Positions 1 through 11,033 of a DNA stretch of 64,000 bases are shown here, piece by piece. Below the pieces are notes generated by a model that was not told the DNA's origin, did not search any database, and saw nothing but the letters and a program-made list of their open reading frames with translations. How positions within the stretch are numbered: position 1 is the stretch's first letter; every line of letters begins with the position of its first letter. Both the position numbers and the translations under genes were made by a program. Source of the DNA: Cepaea nemoralis (lineage: Eukaryota; Mollusca; Gastropoda; Stylommatophora; Helicidae); contig JACEFZ010003474.1 of the NCBI GenBank assembly GCA_014155875.1, positions 380,501-444,500 on the forward strand, given 5' to 3'.

Positions 1-338
1 ACCCCTCTTTTAATTTGCTGCTCTCGCAGTCTGGCCATGGTTGTAGATTCACAGTCATCACTTGATTCTCGCAAAAGTCTTACTTCTCGTAGAGCATTCA
101 GAATGTCGGCCTGGTCCATGGCGCGTCCGCCCTCCACAGTAGCCTCACCTGCGAGCTTGTCAGCCCGCTCATTTCCTTGTACTCCCGCATGCCCTGGCAC
201 GAAGATGAAACTAATCTTTGCCAATCGAGACCGCTCCAGAGGCAGCAACCATTCTCTTCGGATCGACCCCTCCTCTATCCTCTTGATCATGTTCATTGAG
301 TCGCTAAGGAAACAAGCCCTAGTGAATGTCTGTGTCTC
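1..338 (-). pseudogene. RNase H C-terminal fragment of a non-LTR retrotransposon (runs off left edge)
   Basis: Read on the minus strand from 338 to 1, this gives one open frame of about 112 codons without a stop. It shows the third RNase HI aspartate in the context LSDS and, about 50 residues later, the GHAGVQGNERAD block with the last catalytic aspartate. The same protein family, in the same order, is seen at 22451-23176 on the plus strand, where the first aspartate and the glutamate are also present. The 5' side is cut at about 338, where the 41-bp minisatellite begins, so the first half of the domain is absent. The frame is open to the window edge, so more of the element may lie to the left. 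I see this as a retroelement relic, not a host ribonuclease H gene. Confidence 0.8.
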
Positions 339-339
339 G

Positions 340-1974
340 AGCCATGTTATTGCATGTTATTGTAGTTTGTTACTGTGCTGGATATTATTCTCTTGGGATT
401 GTCTAGTTTGTTACTGTGCTGGATATTATTCTCTTGGGATTGTCTAGTTTGTTACTGTGCTGGATATTATTCTCTTGGGATTGTCTAGTTTGTTACTGTG
501 CTGGATATTATTCTCTTTGGATTGTCTAGTTTGTTACTCTGCTGGATATTATTCTCTTGGTATTGTCTAGTTTGTTGCTGTGCTGGATATTATTCTCTTG
601 GGGTTGTTACTGTACTATTTATTATTCTTTTGGGATTGTCTAGTTTGTTTGTTACAGTGCTGGATATTATTCTCTTGGGATTGTCTAGTTTGTTACTCTG
701 CTGGATATTATTCTCTAGGTATTGTCTAGTTTGTTGCTGTGCTGGATATTATTCTCTTGGGATTGTCTAGTTTGTTACTGTACTATTTATTATTCTTTTG
801 GGATTGTCTAGTTTGTTTGTTACAGTGCTGGATATTATTCTCTTGGGACTGTCTAATTTATTACTGTACTATTTATTATAATCTTGGTATTGTCTAATTT
901 GTTGCTGTGCTGGATATTATTCTCTTGGGATTGTCTAGTTGTTACTGTACTATTTATTATTCTTTTGGGATTGTCTAGTTTGTTGGTTACTGTGCTGCAT
1001 ATTATTCTCTTGTTATTGTCTAGTTTGTCACTGTGCTGGATATTATTCTCTTGGGATTGTCTAGTTTGTCACTGTGTTGGATATTATTCTCTTGGAATTG
1101 TCTAGTTTGTTACTATGCTGGGTATTAATCTCTTGGGATTGTCTAGTTTGTTACTCTGCTGGATATTATTCTCTTGGTATTGTCTAGTTTGTTGCTGTGC
1201 TGGATATTATTCTCTTGGGATTGCCTAGTTGTTACTGTACTATTTATTATTCTCTTGGGATTGTCTAGTTTGTTTGTTACAGTGCTGGATATTATTCTCT
1301 TGGGACTGTCTAATTTATTACTGTAGCTGATTATTATTCTCTTAGGTATTGTCTAGTTTGTTGACTGTGCTGAATATTATTCTCTTGGAATTGTCTAGTT
1401 TGTTACTGTGCTGGATATTATTCTCTTAGGATTGTCTAGTTTGTTACTGTGCTGGATATTATTCTCTTGGGATTGTCTAGTTTGTTACTGTGCTGGATAT
1501 TATTCTCTTGGGATTGTCTAGTTTGTTACTGTGCTGGATATTATTATCTTGGGATTATCTAGTTTGTCACTGTGCTGGATATTATTCTCTTGGGATTGTC
1601 TAGTTTGTCACTGTGCTGGATATTATTATCTTGGGATTGTCTAGTTTGTTACTGTGCTGGATATTATTCTCTTTGGAGTGTCTAGTTTGTCATTGTGCTG
1701 GATATTATTATCTTGGGATTGTCTAGTTTGTTACTGTGCTGGATATTATTATCTTGGGATTGTCTAGTTTGCCACTGTGCTGGACATTATTCTCTTGGGA
1801 TTGTCTAGTTTGTCACTGTGCTGGATATTATTATCTTAGGATTGTCTAGTTTGTCACTGTGCTGGATATTATTATGTTAGGATTGTCTAGTTTGTCACTG
1901 TGCCAGATATTATTCTCTTGGGATTGTCTAGTTTGTCACTGTGCTGGATATTATTCTCTTGGGATTGTCTCGTT
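340..1974 (+). repeat. 41-bp minisatellite (about 39 copies)
   Basis: Successive units start at 399 and 440, giving a 41-bp period. The unit reads TTGTCTAGTTTGTTACTGTG followed by CTGGATATTATTCTCTTGGGA. Variants include TTATC for TTCTC, CACTG for TACTG, and a class with TACTATTTATT replacing GCTGGATATT. Open frames of 60-136 codons here are by-products of the repeat. A leftover piece appears at 5131-5166, beyond the hAT insertion. Confidence 0.97.
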
Positions 1975-2059
1975 CAGGGGTGGCCAACCTTTTCAGCAGG
2001 CGGGCCAAATTTCAGAAATAATATTTCCTGTGGGGCCATGCACCTAATTTTTCTTTTAT

Positions 2060-3409
2060 TGTTGTTATTAATTAAAGTAAATAAGCAAGCGTGCAACAGC
2101 TTCCACCACATCGTCGCTTTCCTGTAGGTCCCAGATCGTGCTCAAACGCTTGCCTGGTTTAATGTAAACAAAAAATATATATCTTGTTAATTAATTTACC
2201 TTTCCCTTGTAGATGAGTATTAACGTCATTTAGGTGGCCAGTTATATCAACCAGAAATGCAAAGTCGCAAACTCACTCTTTGTCTTCAAACTCTTCGACT
2301 TGCTTGCAAAGAATGATTGTATTTCATGTTGCAAATCAAACACTCTTTTCAACAATTTGGCACGGGTCAGCCTCTTACTTCTGCATAAAATGTAACGTCA
2401 TGATAATCTGAGTCCAAAGACTAGAAATTCTTGGAACTGACGGTGATTCAACCCATTCGACTTCATGAAGATCACTATTTTGATGACCACTTTCATGACA
2501 TGGTCCATTTTGAGGGCCTTCAAACATAAATTCTCCTGATGATTAATGCAATGAAAATTTAGCATTGAAGTGTTACCGACTTTGGAGGCCTCATTTTCAA
2601 TCAATTTTACTAAACCTTCGGGTTTCCCAACCATAGCTGGAGCACCATCCGTTGTTAAGCCCGATAAGTTGTTTAGTTGTAACAAAAAGCGATTCAATGT
2701 CGATGTAACTGCTTCTAACGAATCTCGTAACTTAGTAGTGTCCTTAAGTGGATACAGTGCAGCTAATTCTTCTGTCTTTTTAAAATGGATATCAACACCC
2801 ACGATAAAAATTGTCAGTTGGGCAGTATCTGCCATATCTGTGCATTCATCCACTGCTAGAGCATAAAATATAAACTCGGATGCTCGACTTTTCAAATTAT
2901 CTTCAATATATTTTCCAATGTCGTCCACACGCCTAGTAATAGTCTGACGAGACAGATTTATTTTTTGAGAAATCCTTCTTCTTTTCTGGACACAGAGTTT
3001 CAACGACGCTCTCCAAACATCCCTTAACCATTTCACCATCTGAATATGGCTTCGTTTTTTGTTTTGTTTTATTTCTGTACTGCATAACTAGCTTTTACAT
3101 AGCATGTTGACTCTGAACCCGCTCTAGAAATTATCCTTTGTTGTGCAGAAATGTTTTTTTAAAGTCATTTACTTGGTCTTGTCGAAATTGCCCTTTGTAC
3201 TTATAAAACTAATTTGCATGTTTAATCTCATAGTGCCGTTTGATGTTATTCTCTTTCAAGACAGAAACAGGTTCTTTGGATATCAAGCATATGAGCTTTG
3301 TTTTAATTTCCATGAAAAAATAGTATATAGTCCACCTGTCTTGAAAACCTCTTAATTCTTCTGTGATTCTTCTCTTCTTTGGTCCAACGTCTTTACTAGT
3401 TGACGCCAT
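2060..3409 (-). pseudogene. hAT transposase pseudogene (ZBED5/GTF2IRD2-like group)
   Basis: On the minus strand the protein starts at the ATG at 3409 (MASTSKD) with a degenerate N-terminal zinc-finger-like block ending KRHYEIKHAN, whose cysteines are largely lost. Stops and shifts follow between about 3190 and 3040. A 213-codon open stretch (3039-2398) holds hAT core motifs: ALAVDECTDMADTAQL, TTDGAPAMVGKPEGLVKLIE and CINHQENLC. After a frameshift near 2398 the frame continues as LTRAKLLKRVFDLQHEIQ, then a stop, then a fragment resembling HLQGKGKLIN. The C-terminal dimerisation region is largely absent. The enzyme class cuts and pastes DNA between short inverted repeats. This copy cannot encode an active product. 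Confidence 0.85.
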
Positions 3410-3824
3410 GGTTACGTAATACCTCAAATACACATAATGAATATTCACATAACAAAAACCCACATCAAAATAATATTAATAATCTATATTAATCATACCT
3501 TTCTCACTGATGTTCTCAGCCAATATCCAACCAATATTATTTCTTCCTTCAACAACATCCACTCAGAGAAATATCAGGAACAGAGAGTTTATATCTAATA
3601 CCACAAGGTCTTTTCACAAACTAAACCACCATGGTTCCTACAGTCTATGGTCCATAATATTCCCTTTACGAATGTTCATGTTCAAGTCACTGGAGTAGAA
3701 CTAGCCAGGTTAATAAGTTCCCAAGGTGCACATATTCATTCGGCTAAATGTTCCGGAATTGGGAGTATCCAGTGCAACATTCCTCAAGCGGTGAAATATA
3801 CCTGATAATAAATTTCCTCAGAAG

Positions 3825-4150
3825 TTATGAATATCCACAGGGCAGATTAACTTCAGGAGTTATAAATGGCCATAGTTCAGATAAAGTTCAGATGTTATAA
3901 ATATCCACAGGGCTGGAAAACTTCAAGAGTTATAAATATCCAAAGGGCATATAAACTTCAGGAGTTATACACATCCATAGGGCAGATAAACTTCAAGAGT
4001 CATAAATATCCATAATGATACCAGTCAAGGATGGAAATTATCCATACATGATAAACGACGGGCAGTAATAAGTTTCAGGCGGTGAAAAATATCCACGATG
4101 ATGCCGTTCAGGTTTTCAAAATGTCCTCATAGATAAAGTTCAGGTCTTAA
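3825..4150 (+). repeat. Imperfect tandem repeat, about 35 bp, inside the hAT element
   Basis: Degenerate units of the form CTTCAGGAGTTATAAATATC followed by CACAGGGCAGATAAA recur about seven times, with spacing drifting between roughly 33 and 40 bp. Later units (4080-4200) decay to GTTCAGG...AAATGTCC. No coding content is visible. The rest of 3470-3825 and 4200-4870 holds nothing I recognise apart from a short poly-G tract near 4760. Confidence 0.7.
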
Positions 4151-5130
4151 AAATGTCCAGGTGGAAACAATCCATGTTTTGTAAATGTCCATCTGGATAA
4201 CTGCCAGGTTTCGCCAATGTTCATAACCCTTCTCTTGAATTTAACAACTAGCAATGAAGGGAGGACTCAACTGGTGCATTTACTTGAGTGGTAGGTACAT
4301 TGGTGTTGGCCAGGCCATCCTCTTATATACATTGATCATTCACTCAATGGACTTCTGTAATGTTGGGGTTGCCTTAAACTTGGAGAGCAAATAATATTAA
4401 GGAAATTCTGCTCTTACAGCAATATGAAGGCGAATCCTTTTCATCCTGTGCCGATGAATCAGCCACTCCACATGAGAGCTAGAGCATTTGTACTATGCTT
4501 CATGTTTGGCTAAGGCACAGTCCACCATCCTGGAGTCCAAAGAACCCCTCTGTATGCAATACGGAAAATACAGCTGGTTGCTAGAAAAGCATTTCTCAGA
4601 CTCCTTACAGTTCTCAATGTCACCCCTTAAAAACTTCTCAATTCAATCCACCCACTCGATTTCTTTTAATGTACCTATCCTAGGCGCACTTTTAGCACGG
4701 AACATGACAGCTTGATGGGGCTGGTGTCTAGGAAAGGGCCGGGCTGGAGAAAGAGAGAGAGGGGGGGGGGGGGCAGTAGTGTTGCCATCTCCCGTCTTCT
4801 TGTCACCCACCAGATGGTCACGCGTGTTCTGTTCCTATGTTGTGTGGACACAGTTTCCAACTCCTGTCAACGTCAAACGTTCCGGCGGCTTAAGTGTTAT
4901 GGTTAGAAAATTGGGCTTGGCCTCGAATTAACATTGTGACCTCTGAATACACAGTTTAATAGGGAATCCAAGTGTCGTTGATAGGCATAAAATATTGGAA
5001 ATATGTCACAATGACTCATGATGTAATGTTATTTTGGTGATATGTATAATAAAGTTAACATTTATGTTCATTTGACCTAGCTCCACGGGCCGCAACATGA
5101 CCCTCGGCGGGCTGCATGCGGCCCGTGGGC

Positions 5131-5166
5131 TAGTTGTTACTGTGCTGTTTATTATTCTCTAGTTTT
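5131..5166 (+). repeat. Leftover unit of the 41-bp minisatellite
   Basis: TAGTTGTTACTGTGCTG followed by TTTATTATTCTCTAG matches variant units of the array at 340-1974 (for example near 930). It shows that the hAT element landed inside or at the edge of the array. Confidence 0.8.
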
Positions 5167-5344
5167 GGTGTCTGAAAATATTGCACATGGGAACAGAATG
5201 CGTGCAAAAATGAACCCACCACCTTTGTAGCTCCATGCAGGTAGCTTGACCATCGGCATGGAGACACCATAGATAAATTAAAATCATGTGGTTGATAATG
5301 TTTGACATTAAAGCACTGACACACGTGTCTTTTGTTGACTTCAG

Positions 5345-5456
5345 CTACAGACTGAGAGATCCCTATGGAGATAAGCCCTGCTTTGGCATCAACCTTGCAA
5401 ATGACAAGCCAGGAAAGATTAAGGTTGGAGATCCTGTCTATGCTACCCTCTTGTAA
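5345..5456 (+). CDS. MTARC: Terminal exon of a mitochondrial amidoxime-reducing component-like gene (MOSC domain C-terminus)
   Basis: A good 3' splice acceptor (pyrimidine-rich CTTTTGTTGACTTCAG) ends at 5344. The exon then reads 36 codons to a TAA at 5454-5456, beginning YRLRDPYGDKPCFGINL and ending KPGKIKVGDPVYATLL. The closing G-x-IKVGDPVY motif and the preceding P-CFGINL segment are the conserved end of the MOSC domain in mARC proteins. That family are molybdenum-cofactor enzymes of the outer mitochondrial membrane that reduce N-hydroxylated compounds. The first base of the exon completes a codon begun in the previous exon. Upstream exons are not in this window. The minisatellite and hAT block at 340-5166 would lie in the last intron. 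Another MOSC-domain protein remains possible. Confidence 0.75.
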
Positions 5457-6654
5457 GATGCTAACTGATGTGATATTTTGGGGGGAACAAGTTTAATGTT
5501 TCAACTGTGAAGATTTCATTCATAATCAGGTATTTAAGCAGAATTTCATTAACAGCAAAGGCAGGCAATAATTTCATAATCAGAATAGATTTTTTTCAAG
5601 CATTTGCATGCTACAGTTTTGTCCTTTTATGTAAGTACATTTTGTTCTCTGCATACTGTCTTATTTTCCTCTTCTGTCTTTCTGCTTTCACTGTTATGCT
5701 TTTGAGCTTCAGGTTATTAAGAGCTTTCTTGACAAAGTTTTTGTGTGCTGTCGCTTGGTAAAATCTATTGTTGACATCTACATACAGACTTCTTTATGTT
5801 ATCATTTCATCTCTGTCTCTTCTTGTAACATTATGTATTCTCCAGGGGGATTTCATTTGTCCTTTTTTGTCACATTACATATTTTCCTGAGGCATTTCAT
5901 CACTGTCTCTTTAGGCTTGGAAATATAAACCTTCCACATACTAATCTTCTGTCAGTGGCGCTTGGAAATGTCAGCTTTCTAAATACTAGTTTTCCAGTCA
6001 GAAATATTGGGAACTGCCAGTTGCCCAAAAAGCTGGCTCCCACCTGTTAAGAGTTCATGTTTTATGCTGTGAAATAATAGTGAAGTTCATTCAGTTTGTA
6101 TGCTTCCATTCTCTGTTTTTTCTTGTCACATGATGTATTCTCCAGGGGTATTTATATTTTATACGGTTGTGAAATAAAAGTGAAGTTCATTCAGCCCATT
6201 TGCTCTGTTGCTTTAACTGCAGATATGTTGCACAATTGTCAAAGTAATAAAAATATTGTTCATTTAAAATCAGTTTATGATTTCATTTTCAACATTCCTG
6301 TCATTAATGATGATCATAATTACCTTTAAGCTAAAAAATTATTGTGTAACATTCTTATCATCGCTAAAAAAGCATCACCACCAACAGCAACCTGTCTTGA
6401 GCATGGAGGAGTTATTGCAGTTATGTCCCTGTTTGGAAGCCACTTGCTAGATACCATGATATTGTGATGTTTTTGCAGTTTGTTTTTGTCACAATGGCTG
6501 TGCTGAGCTCATCAGAATCATTGATATAAGAAGGATAGTTCTTCCAACATGTATAATTAAGAAAAAATAATATGTATCCTAAATAATATCTTGTATAAGT
6601 AAGATTTTAATAATGTTTTGTGTGCTACATTTTTAACACATGAACCATGCATTT
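5457..6654 (+). other. AT-rich non-coding DNA downstream of the mARC-like exon (probable 3' UTR and beyond)
   Basis: No coding exon is visible. The stretch contains loose internal duplications: three related blocks with CTTGT(A/C)ACAT...TGTATTCTCCAGGGG near 5820, 5870 and 6120, and two copies of GTGAAATAA(T/A)AGTGAAGTTC at about 6070 and 6170. An AATAAA near 6173 could serve as a polyadenylation signal, but this cannot be settled from sequence alone. Confidence 0.5.
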
Positions 6655-7130
6655 AAGTGGGCAGAGATTTGAATTTACAGAGAACAACAATCACCTTCAC
6701 ATTAATATCCTATTTGTGGCTGACTGTCACAGCTTCTGGGGGTTTTGGCTAAGATCAAAGTATAGTTTCTGCACTTGATCTTGCCAGGACCACATGCCGA
6801 ATGACATACAGGGATGTGCGGACCTAATGGGGTGGCTCTGACCCCTGGGGAACCATGAGCCCTTATTTTTTTTTAAAGTCACAGGATTATTAATCTGAGC
6901 CCGGCAATGGACTCTAATATAACTTCTCTTGTGAGGCTGATCGGGGTAGAGGTAATGATAGAAGGGAATAGAATACATCATTATCCCTATGGATGACAAT
7001 CCCTTTCAGATTAATATAAATGTGGCTGATTCAGCCACAGAATTATTCCTCTGAGGTTAGGATGATCCCTAATTATAGCTTCTCATTTGAGGTTGAACGG
7101 GGTAGGGGTAATGGAGAAAAGAGAGAGAGA
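6655..7130 (+). repeat. Dispersed repeat family C, two adjacent partial copies
   Basis: The block ATTAATCTGAGCCCGGCAAT...CTTCTCTTGTGAGGCTGATC...GGGGTAGAGGTAATG (about 6885-6950) recurs as a diverged partner at 7050-7115, ending GGGGTAGGGGTAATGG and a GA run. A better partner lies at 27355-27545. The shared order of blocks at distant sites indicates an interspersed element of unknown class. Confidence 0.65.
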
Positions 7131-7194
7131 GAGTTTATTTTAATTCAATCACATATTAATGTCAATTATTAAAGTCAATTATTAATAAAATCAC

Positions 7195-7250
7195 AATCAG
7201 CCAAAAAATGCTGGGGTTGACTGCAACATCCTGTAAAGGATATGCAACTA
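7195..7250 (-). repeat. SINE-like family A, short partial copy
   Basis: Reverse complement of the family A core: ...GCATATCCTTTACAGGATGT followed by TGCAGTCAACCCCAGCATTTT. Other copies lie at 8160, 13315, 14290, 16285, 21985, 26085, 30295 and 33535. Confidence 0.7.
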
Positions 7251-7374
7251 ACTTTTTAAAAATATTAATTCTTGCTGCATTTACACACTTAGCAAGTTCT
7301 TATATTGTAATCAGATATTAATGTTACATTGTTTTCTGAACCAGGTCAGTCAATTGTATACCATTCATAAAGTA

Positions 7375-7565
7375 AAGGGAAGCCAATGAGCTTGGTGGTC
7401 ATGTGTTTGAATCCTTATACAGACCAATGTTTTAAAAATTGACCTGAGCTCCCAGCCTAAACAGAGTACCAGGAAATGTTGTGGGAAGTAAAGGTGGCAT
7501 ACTTTGTCTTGACCATATGATTTTAGTACAACAATTACAGGACCATCGTACACGCCTTGAGGCAT
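7375..7565 (-). repeat. SINE-like family B copy (left half of an inverted pair)
   Basis: Minus-strand copy of the family whose core includes TTTACTTCCC...TTTCCTGG...AGGCTGGG...AGGTCAATTTTT. It runs head to head with the plus-strand copy at 7566-7765, both showing the GACAATTACAGGACC motif at the junction. Confidence 0.75.
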
Positions 7566-7765
7566 ATTGACCACATGACAGGACAATTACAGGACCGTTT
7601 TACGTGCCTGCAGCTATATTGGCTATATGGTACTAGCCAGATATTTTCGTAGACCAATCAGCACTTCATGAATGATTTGATCACCTTTACTTCCCAGAAA
7701 ATTTCCTGCTACCCAACTGAGGCTGGGTTAAACTTGAAGCCCCGGTCAATTTTTAAAACTTCCCA
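7566..7765 (+). repeat. SINE-like family B copy (right half of an inverted pair)
   Basis: Contains GTAGACCAATCAGCACTTCA, TTTACTTCCCAGAAAATTTCC, GAGGCTGGGTTAAACTTG and GGTCAATTTTTAAAACTTCC in the family order, which is repeated at 9110-9395 and 60365-60645. Confidence 0.75.
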
Positions 7766-8159
7766 CCTCAAGGGGAATTTGAATACCATTAATAGTGAAA
7801 GATGTGTGATACACCTTGTTTATTCAATAACTGCTGTTTTAAAGTGTCAACGTTGTTTTTATTTGTTAAGGGCATCTTTGTTGTTTATACTATAAGTTAT
7901 AACAAGATTGTAAATGTATATCGTAAAGATTGTTATCTGCATGCCTTTTATATATGCTTTTAACTTTACTGTGATATCATTTGTCATTTACACAGGTGTT
8001 AACTACTTCAGGTAATAAACACATAATGTCTGTGAACTATTTACTATGTTCATGGTCTGATTTATTTGGCTTATTTGTTGTGTAATATGTTGATCCTGTG
8101 ACATGTAATGCTATAGTAGTGTACAATTTTAAATGGGTTAAATTGGTTAAGCCGGTCTC
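7766..8159. other. No gene seen
   Basis: AT-rich DNA with no exon-like or element-like signal that I can support. Confidence 0.5.
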
Positions 8160-8400
8160 CGTGGCGAAGGGCTTATGGACGCAATTCATAAGCCTGTTTA
8201 CCCACGGTCTAAACACAGCTGCGACCGATTTGGCAGCAGACCGCATTGTGCTGGGTTTTAACATGTTGGTATGGGAGTCGGTCATTCAGAAAGCAATGAC
8301 AAACTACTGAACGTAAACTTGCCAAGACATCAACAATGGCAGTAAAATGCTGGTGTTGACAGCGATGTCCTGTAAATAGGATATGCAAAAACTGGTTAAA
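8160..8400 (-). repeat. SINE-like family A copy
   Basis: On the minus strand it reads TTGCATATCCTATTTACAGG, then CATCGCTGTCAACACCAGCA, then TTCAGTAGTTTGTCATTGCT TTCTGAATGACCGAC, then a GCGGTCTGCTGCCAAATCGG block. This is the full family order. Confidence 0.75.
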
Positions 8401-9109
8401 GTTATAAAAAATGCATGCATTAAGTGGGGAGGGGGAGGATGAGAACCAAGTCAAAAGAGGGACCATTATCAGTGTGGCACATCAAGGCAGACAATGACCA
8501 GGACTCCCACAGCTGTAGATGGAGGCCAGGATAGGTGTGATGTCAGAAAGCCCTCATCAACAAACAAAGATGAGGTGCATATCTCAGATGATGTGAATCA
8601 CAATGCATACATTGAATCCTCCAAGGAAATAATCAAGAGGATTAGATTAGCCAATAGAAGATGACAACAGAGGTCAAAGGGCGTAGGGAAAGAGGGGATG
8701 AAGCAGGAAGTGGGAGAAAGGTCAACAGCTACATATTAACAAGGAAGTGGGAGAAAGGTCAACATTAGCCAGGAAGGGAGTATATCATTCAGGTATCACC
8801 CTGGACAAAAAAGGAGAAGGTTCAGGAGAAAAAGGTCAAGGCAAGAGAATAGAAAACAAAAGGTAAGTACAGAGAAACAATAGATAGGATAATAGGTGGG
8901 GGAAGTGAGAACGAAGGGTGTCGGATGAAATGGGGAAAATGGAAAAGATGGTAATAAAAGTTAAATGAAACTTGTGTTGGACATTGAGACCTTGTGGCAA
9001 GAGGCATCCCATCTGGAAGATAAAGTAGTTTTGAAGAGCTGTGTGATATCTTACATAGAAGGAGCAAGATTTCATAGTCCTGACCTAGACATCCGATACC
9101 CCACTGTAT
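8401..9109. other. Purine-rich intergenic DNA, no gene seen
   Basis: The plus strand is rich in A and G. A short direct repeat GGAAGTGGGAGAAAGGTCAACA occurs twice between 8700 and 8765 (first copy lacks one or two leading bases). Nothing coding is supported. Confidence 0.5.
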
Positions 9110-9395
9110 TTAAGTATAGGACCCTTTTGTACACCTGAAGGTGTATTGGACACACGATGCTAGTCTCTATATTTATAGATCAATTAGCACTCAGTGGGCG
9201 ATATGGTCAGTATCTCGAAAGTTGACTTTACTTTCCAAAACATTTCCTGGCAGCCATTTTTAGGCAGGGTTGACCTGGAAGCTTAGGTCCATTTTTATTA
9301 TCTGCCCCAATGCAGGTTTGAAGCCATGGCCACTGGGTCCGGCAGGTGAGCCTCTAGTCTCCCAAATACCATGCCCCATAGCACGAACCTGTGTG
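9110..9395 (+). repeat. SINE-like family B copy
   Basis: Carries the family order: TATAGGACCC...TATAGATCAATTAGCACTC...GACTTTACTTTCC...TTTCCTGGCAGCC...AGGCAGGGTTGACCTGG, ending with a tRNA-gene-like GCCACTGGGTCCGGCAGGTGAGCC. Confidence 0.75.
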
Positions 9396-9474
9396 GGTAT
9401 GTGATGTGTTATGACCATCACACTTTGTAGGCCTGAGTGTGCAGAAGAAGAACACCCCCCAGTTATCGGTACTA

Positions 9475-9700
9475 TTCAAATATGTAGGTACTATTTATGG
9501 TCAGTACAAATGATGTTGAAGAAGTGTTATCTAAGTCTGTCTGCGATGTTCAAATATGTAGGTACTGTTTATGGTCAGTACAAATGATGTCAGAGAAGTG
9601 TTATCTAAGTCTGTCTGCGATGTTCAAATATGTAGGTACTGTTTATGGTCAAGTACACGTGATGTCAGAGAAGTGTTATCTAAATTTATGCGCGATGCTA
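9475..9700 (+). repeat. Three-copy tandem repeat, about 74 bp
   Basis: The start TCAAATATGTAGGTACT occurs near 9475, 9549 and 9624. Each unit continues with TTTATGGTCA, GATGT and GAAGTGTTATCTAA. Open frames here of 62-75 codons simply read the repeat in several frames. Confidence 0.9.
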
Positions 9701-9984
9701 CAATATTTGCAGATGACAGCATAAATGACATTGTGGTTTATGTTGAAAAGAAACCTTGAGGAATGCAACAGTCAAAATTTGTACTACTAATGGACAGGCC
9801 CTACTAGGTCACTGTATAATGAGATTTGGTGAACACCCCTTTTCCTCATCATCTTTCCCTTCTTGAAAATTATCTGCCCCTATTTCCCGAAGCTGATCAG
9901 AAAGAGTTCAGTTCTATCAGTGTTGAGAATTGTCCCGCAGACCACCGTGTTGGTCAGCTGAGCCACTAACCACTACGCTTCCAA

Positions 9985-10285
9985 GATTGTTGTGCTGCAA
10001 TAAAGCAATGTAATGTTCTCGAACATATTAATCATTATCCAGTGGCTTGTCTTGTGCAGAACTTTTCCTCCATAAGTATTTTGAAATGTCTCTCTGTCTT
10101 AAGCCAGATGTCCCGCCTTTGTTTCTGTTGCGTGTCAATTATCTGTCACATCTTGATTTCATCTACTTCATGGTCTTTCTCTTCTTCGCCTCCCCAGCAC
10201 ACTTCCCTCCATAGTTACCTTTTCTAGACCATCATGTCTTTTTACATGTTCAAACTATTTCATTTTCTTCATGTTTGTTTGTCTT
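9985..10285 (-). pseudogene. Decayed C-terminus of an RTE-type retrotransposon
   Basis: Minus-strand translation gives, with frame breaks, FEHVKRHDGLEKVTMEG followed by a basic GRRRR segment. This parallels FCHLKRHESLERKIMEE and GKRGRGRPKRR at the end of the RTE element at 17808-20663. Only the tail is present and it contains stops. Confidence 0.6.
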
Positions 10286-10331
10286 CATAACCAGTCTTCT
10301 TTAACATTGAAAATTGATATCAAGTACTGGA

Positions 10332-10333
10332 TT

Positions 10334-10364
<31 letters not shown>

Positions 10365-10365
10365 G
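10332..10365 (+). repeat. Poly-T / poly-G homopolymer pair
   Basis: Twelve T followed by about 22 G. Tract length may be unreliable in an assembly. Confidence 0.9.
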
Positions 10366-10545
10366 TGCTCGCTCGCTTTGAACTCAAGCGTAGTCCATAC
10401 ACACTACTCCTAGTAGTGCTGGACTGAATTTTGCGTGTGGATTAGCTCTCCCTATTAACAGTGTCCCTCGCCATCAGACAAACCCACTTCGACTTCAGAG
10501 GTACTTGTAATATACGTTCCCAAGTCAAGGACAATAGGTGAACAT
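10366..10545 (+). repeat. Dispersed repeat family E, copy 1
   Basis: TTTGAACTCAAGCGTAGTCC, then CACTACT, TAGTGCTGGACTG, GTGTGGATTAG, CCCACTTCGAC and GAGGTACTTGT recur in the same order at 32388-32560. A poly-G or pyrimidine run precedes both copies. Confidence 0.7.
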
Positions 10546-10724
10546 GTAGGGGTTGCATCAGCGCACCAGATGTTTAAGAGCACGCGTTCTTATCCATTCG
10601 GCAATGCTGATCTACAAGTATACTGGATTTGAACATTGACAAGTTACACAATAACTGAGATTATCAAAATATGTGTATGTCAGAAACAGATGCTTGAACT
10701 ATTTTGTGGGTCAGTCTCGTCTCC

Positions 10725-10825
10725 CCTTTTTGTTATATTCAGCCGATTTCTTCCATTTTCGAATTGCCCCCCTTAACAGTCGAATTGCCCCCCTGTGGGG
10801 CGTGGGCCCCACGTTGGGAAACACT
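10725..10825 (-). mobile_element. Terminal fragment of a hAT-like DNA transposon
   Basis: Read on the minus strand from 10825 it begins CAGTGTTTCCCAACGTGGGG and continues with GCCCACGCCCC and two GGGGGGCAATTCGA-type blocks, the layout of hAT ends whose repeats start CAGTGTTTCCCAA. No matching second end was found nearby, so this is a solo end. Confidence 0.6.
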
Positions 10826-11033
10826 GGTTAGCCTGTACAGTGGCTTATTTGGCCTACTCTTGTTTTTAACTAACCAGGGATTTTTTATTTTCACAATATG
10901 ATCACAAATCCTTCTAGCTTTTTGTCCACATCTGAGATGGCTCGACAACTAATCCACTACCCTAGAATCAGAAAGGAAGTATACCATTTTCAGGTTAGAC
11001 TAATCTCAGCCCATAGTTGGCTTATTTACCAAT

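Larger units (their letters stand above)
1975..5128 (-). mobile_element. hAT-type DNA transposon, right terminus missing, interior rearranged
   Basis: The left end begins CAGGGGTGGCCAACCTTTT at 1975, a typical hAT terminal inverted repeat. The right end holds the complementary subterminal GGGCCGCA and GCATGCGGCCCGTGGGC sequence (5088-5130), but the last 15-20 bases of the expected repeat are absent and minisatellite sequence resumes at once. No clean 8-bp target duplication can therefore be read. The element carries a decayed transposase (2060-3409, minus). The stretch 3470-4880 does not look like transposase and includes a tandem repeat, so it may be a later insertion. Confidence 0.8.

Noticed and set aside
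37..447. 136-codon plus-strand frame
   Set aside because: Its first 300 bases are the antisense of a clear RNase H domain and the remainder is minisatellite.
340..1974. CRISPR-like array or membrane-protein frames
   Set aside because: 41-bp units have no spacers. The hydrophobic frames arise from TTATT and TTGTCT runs read in phase.
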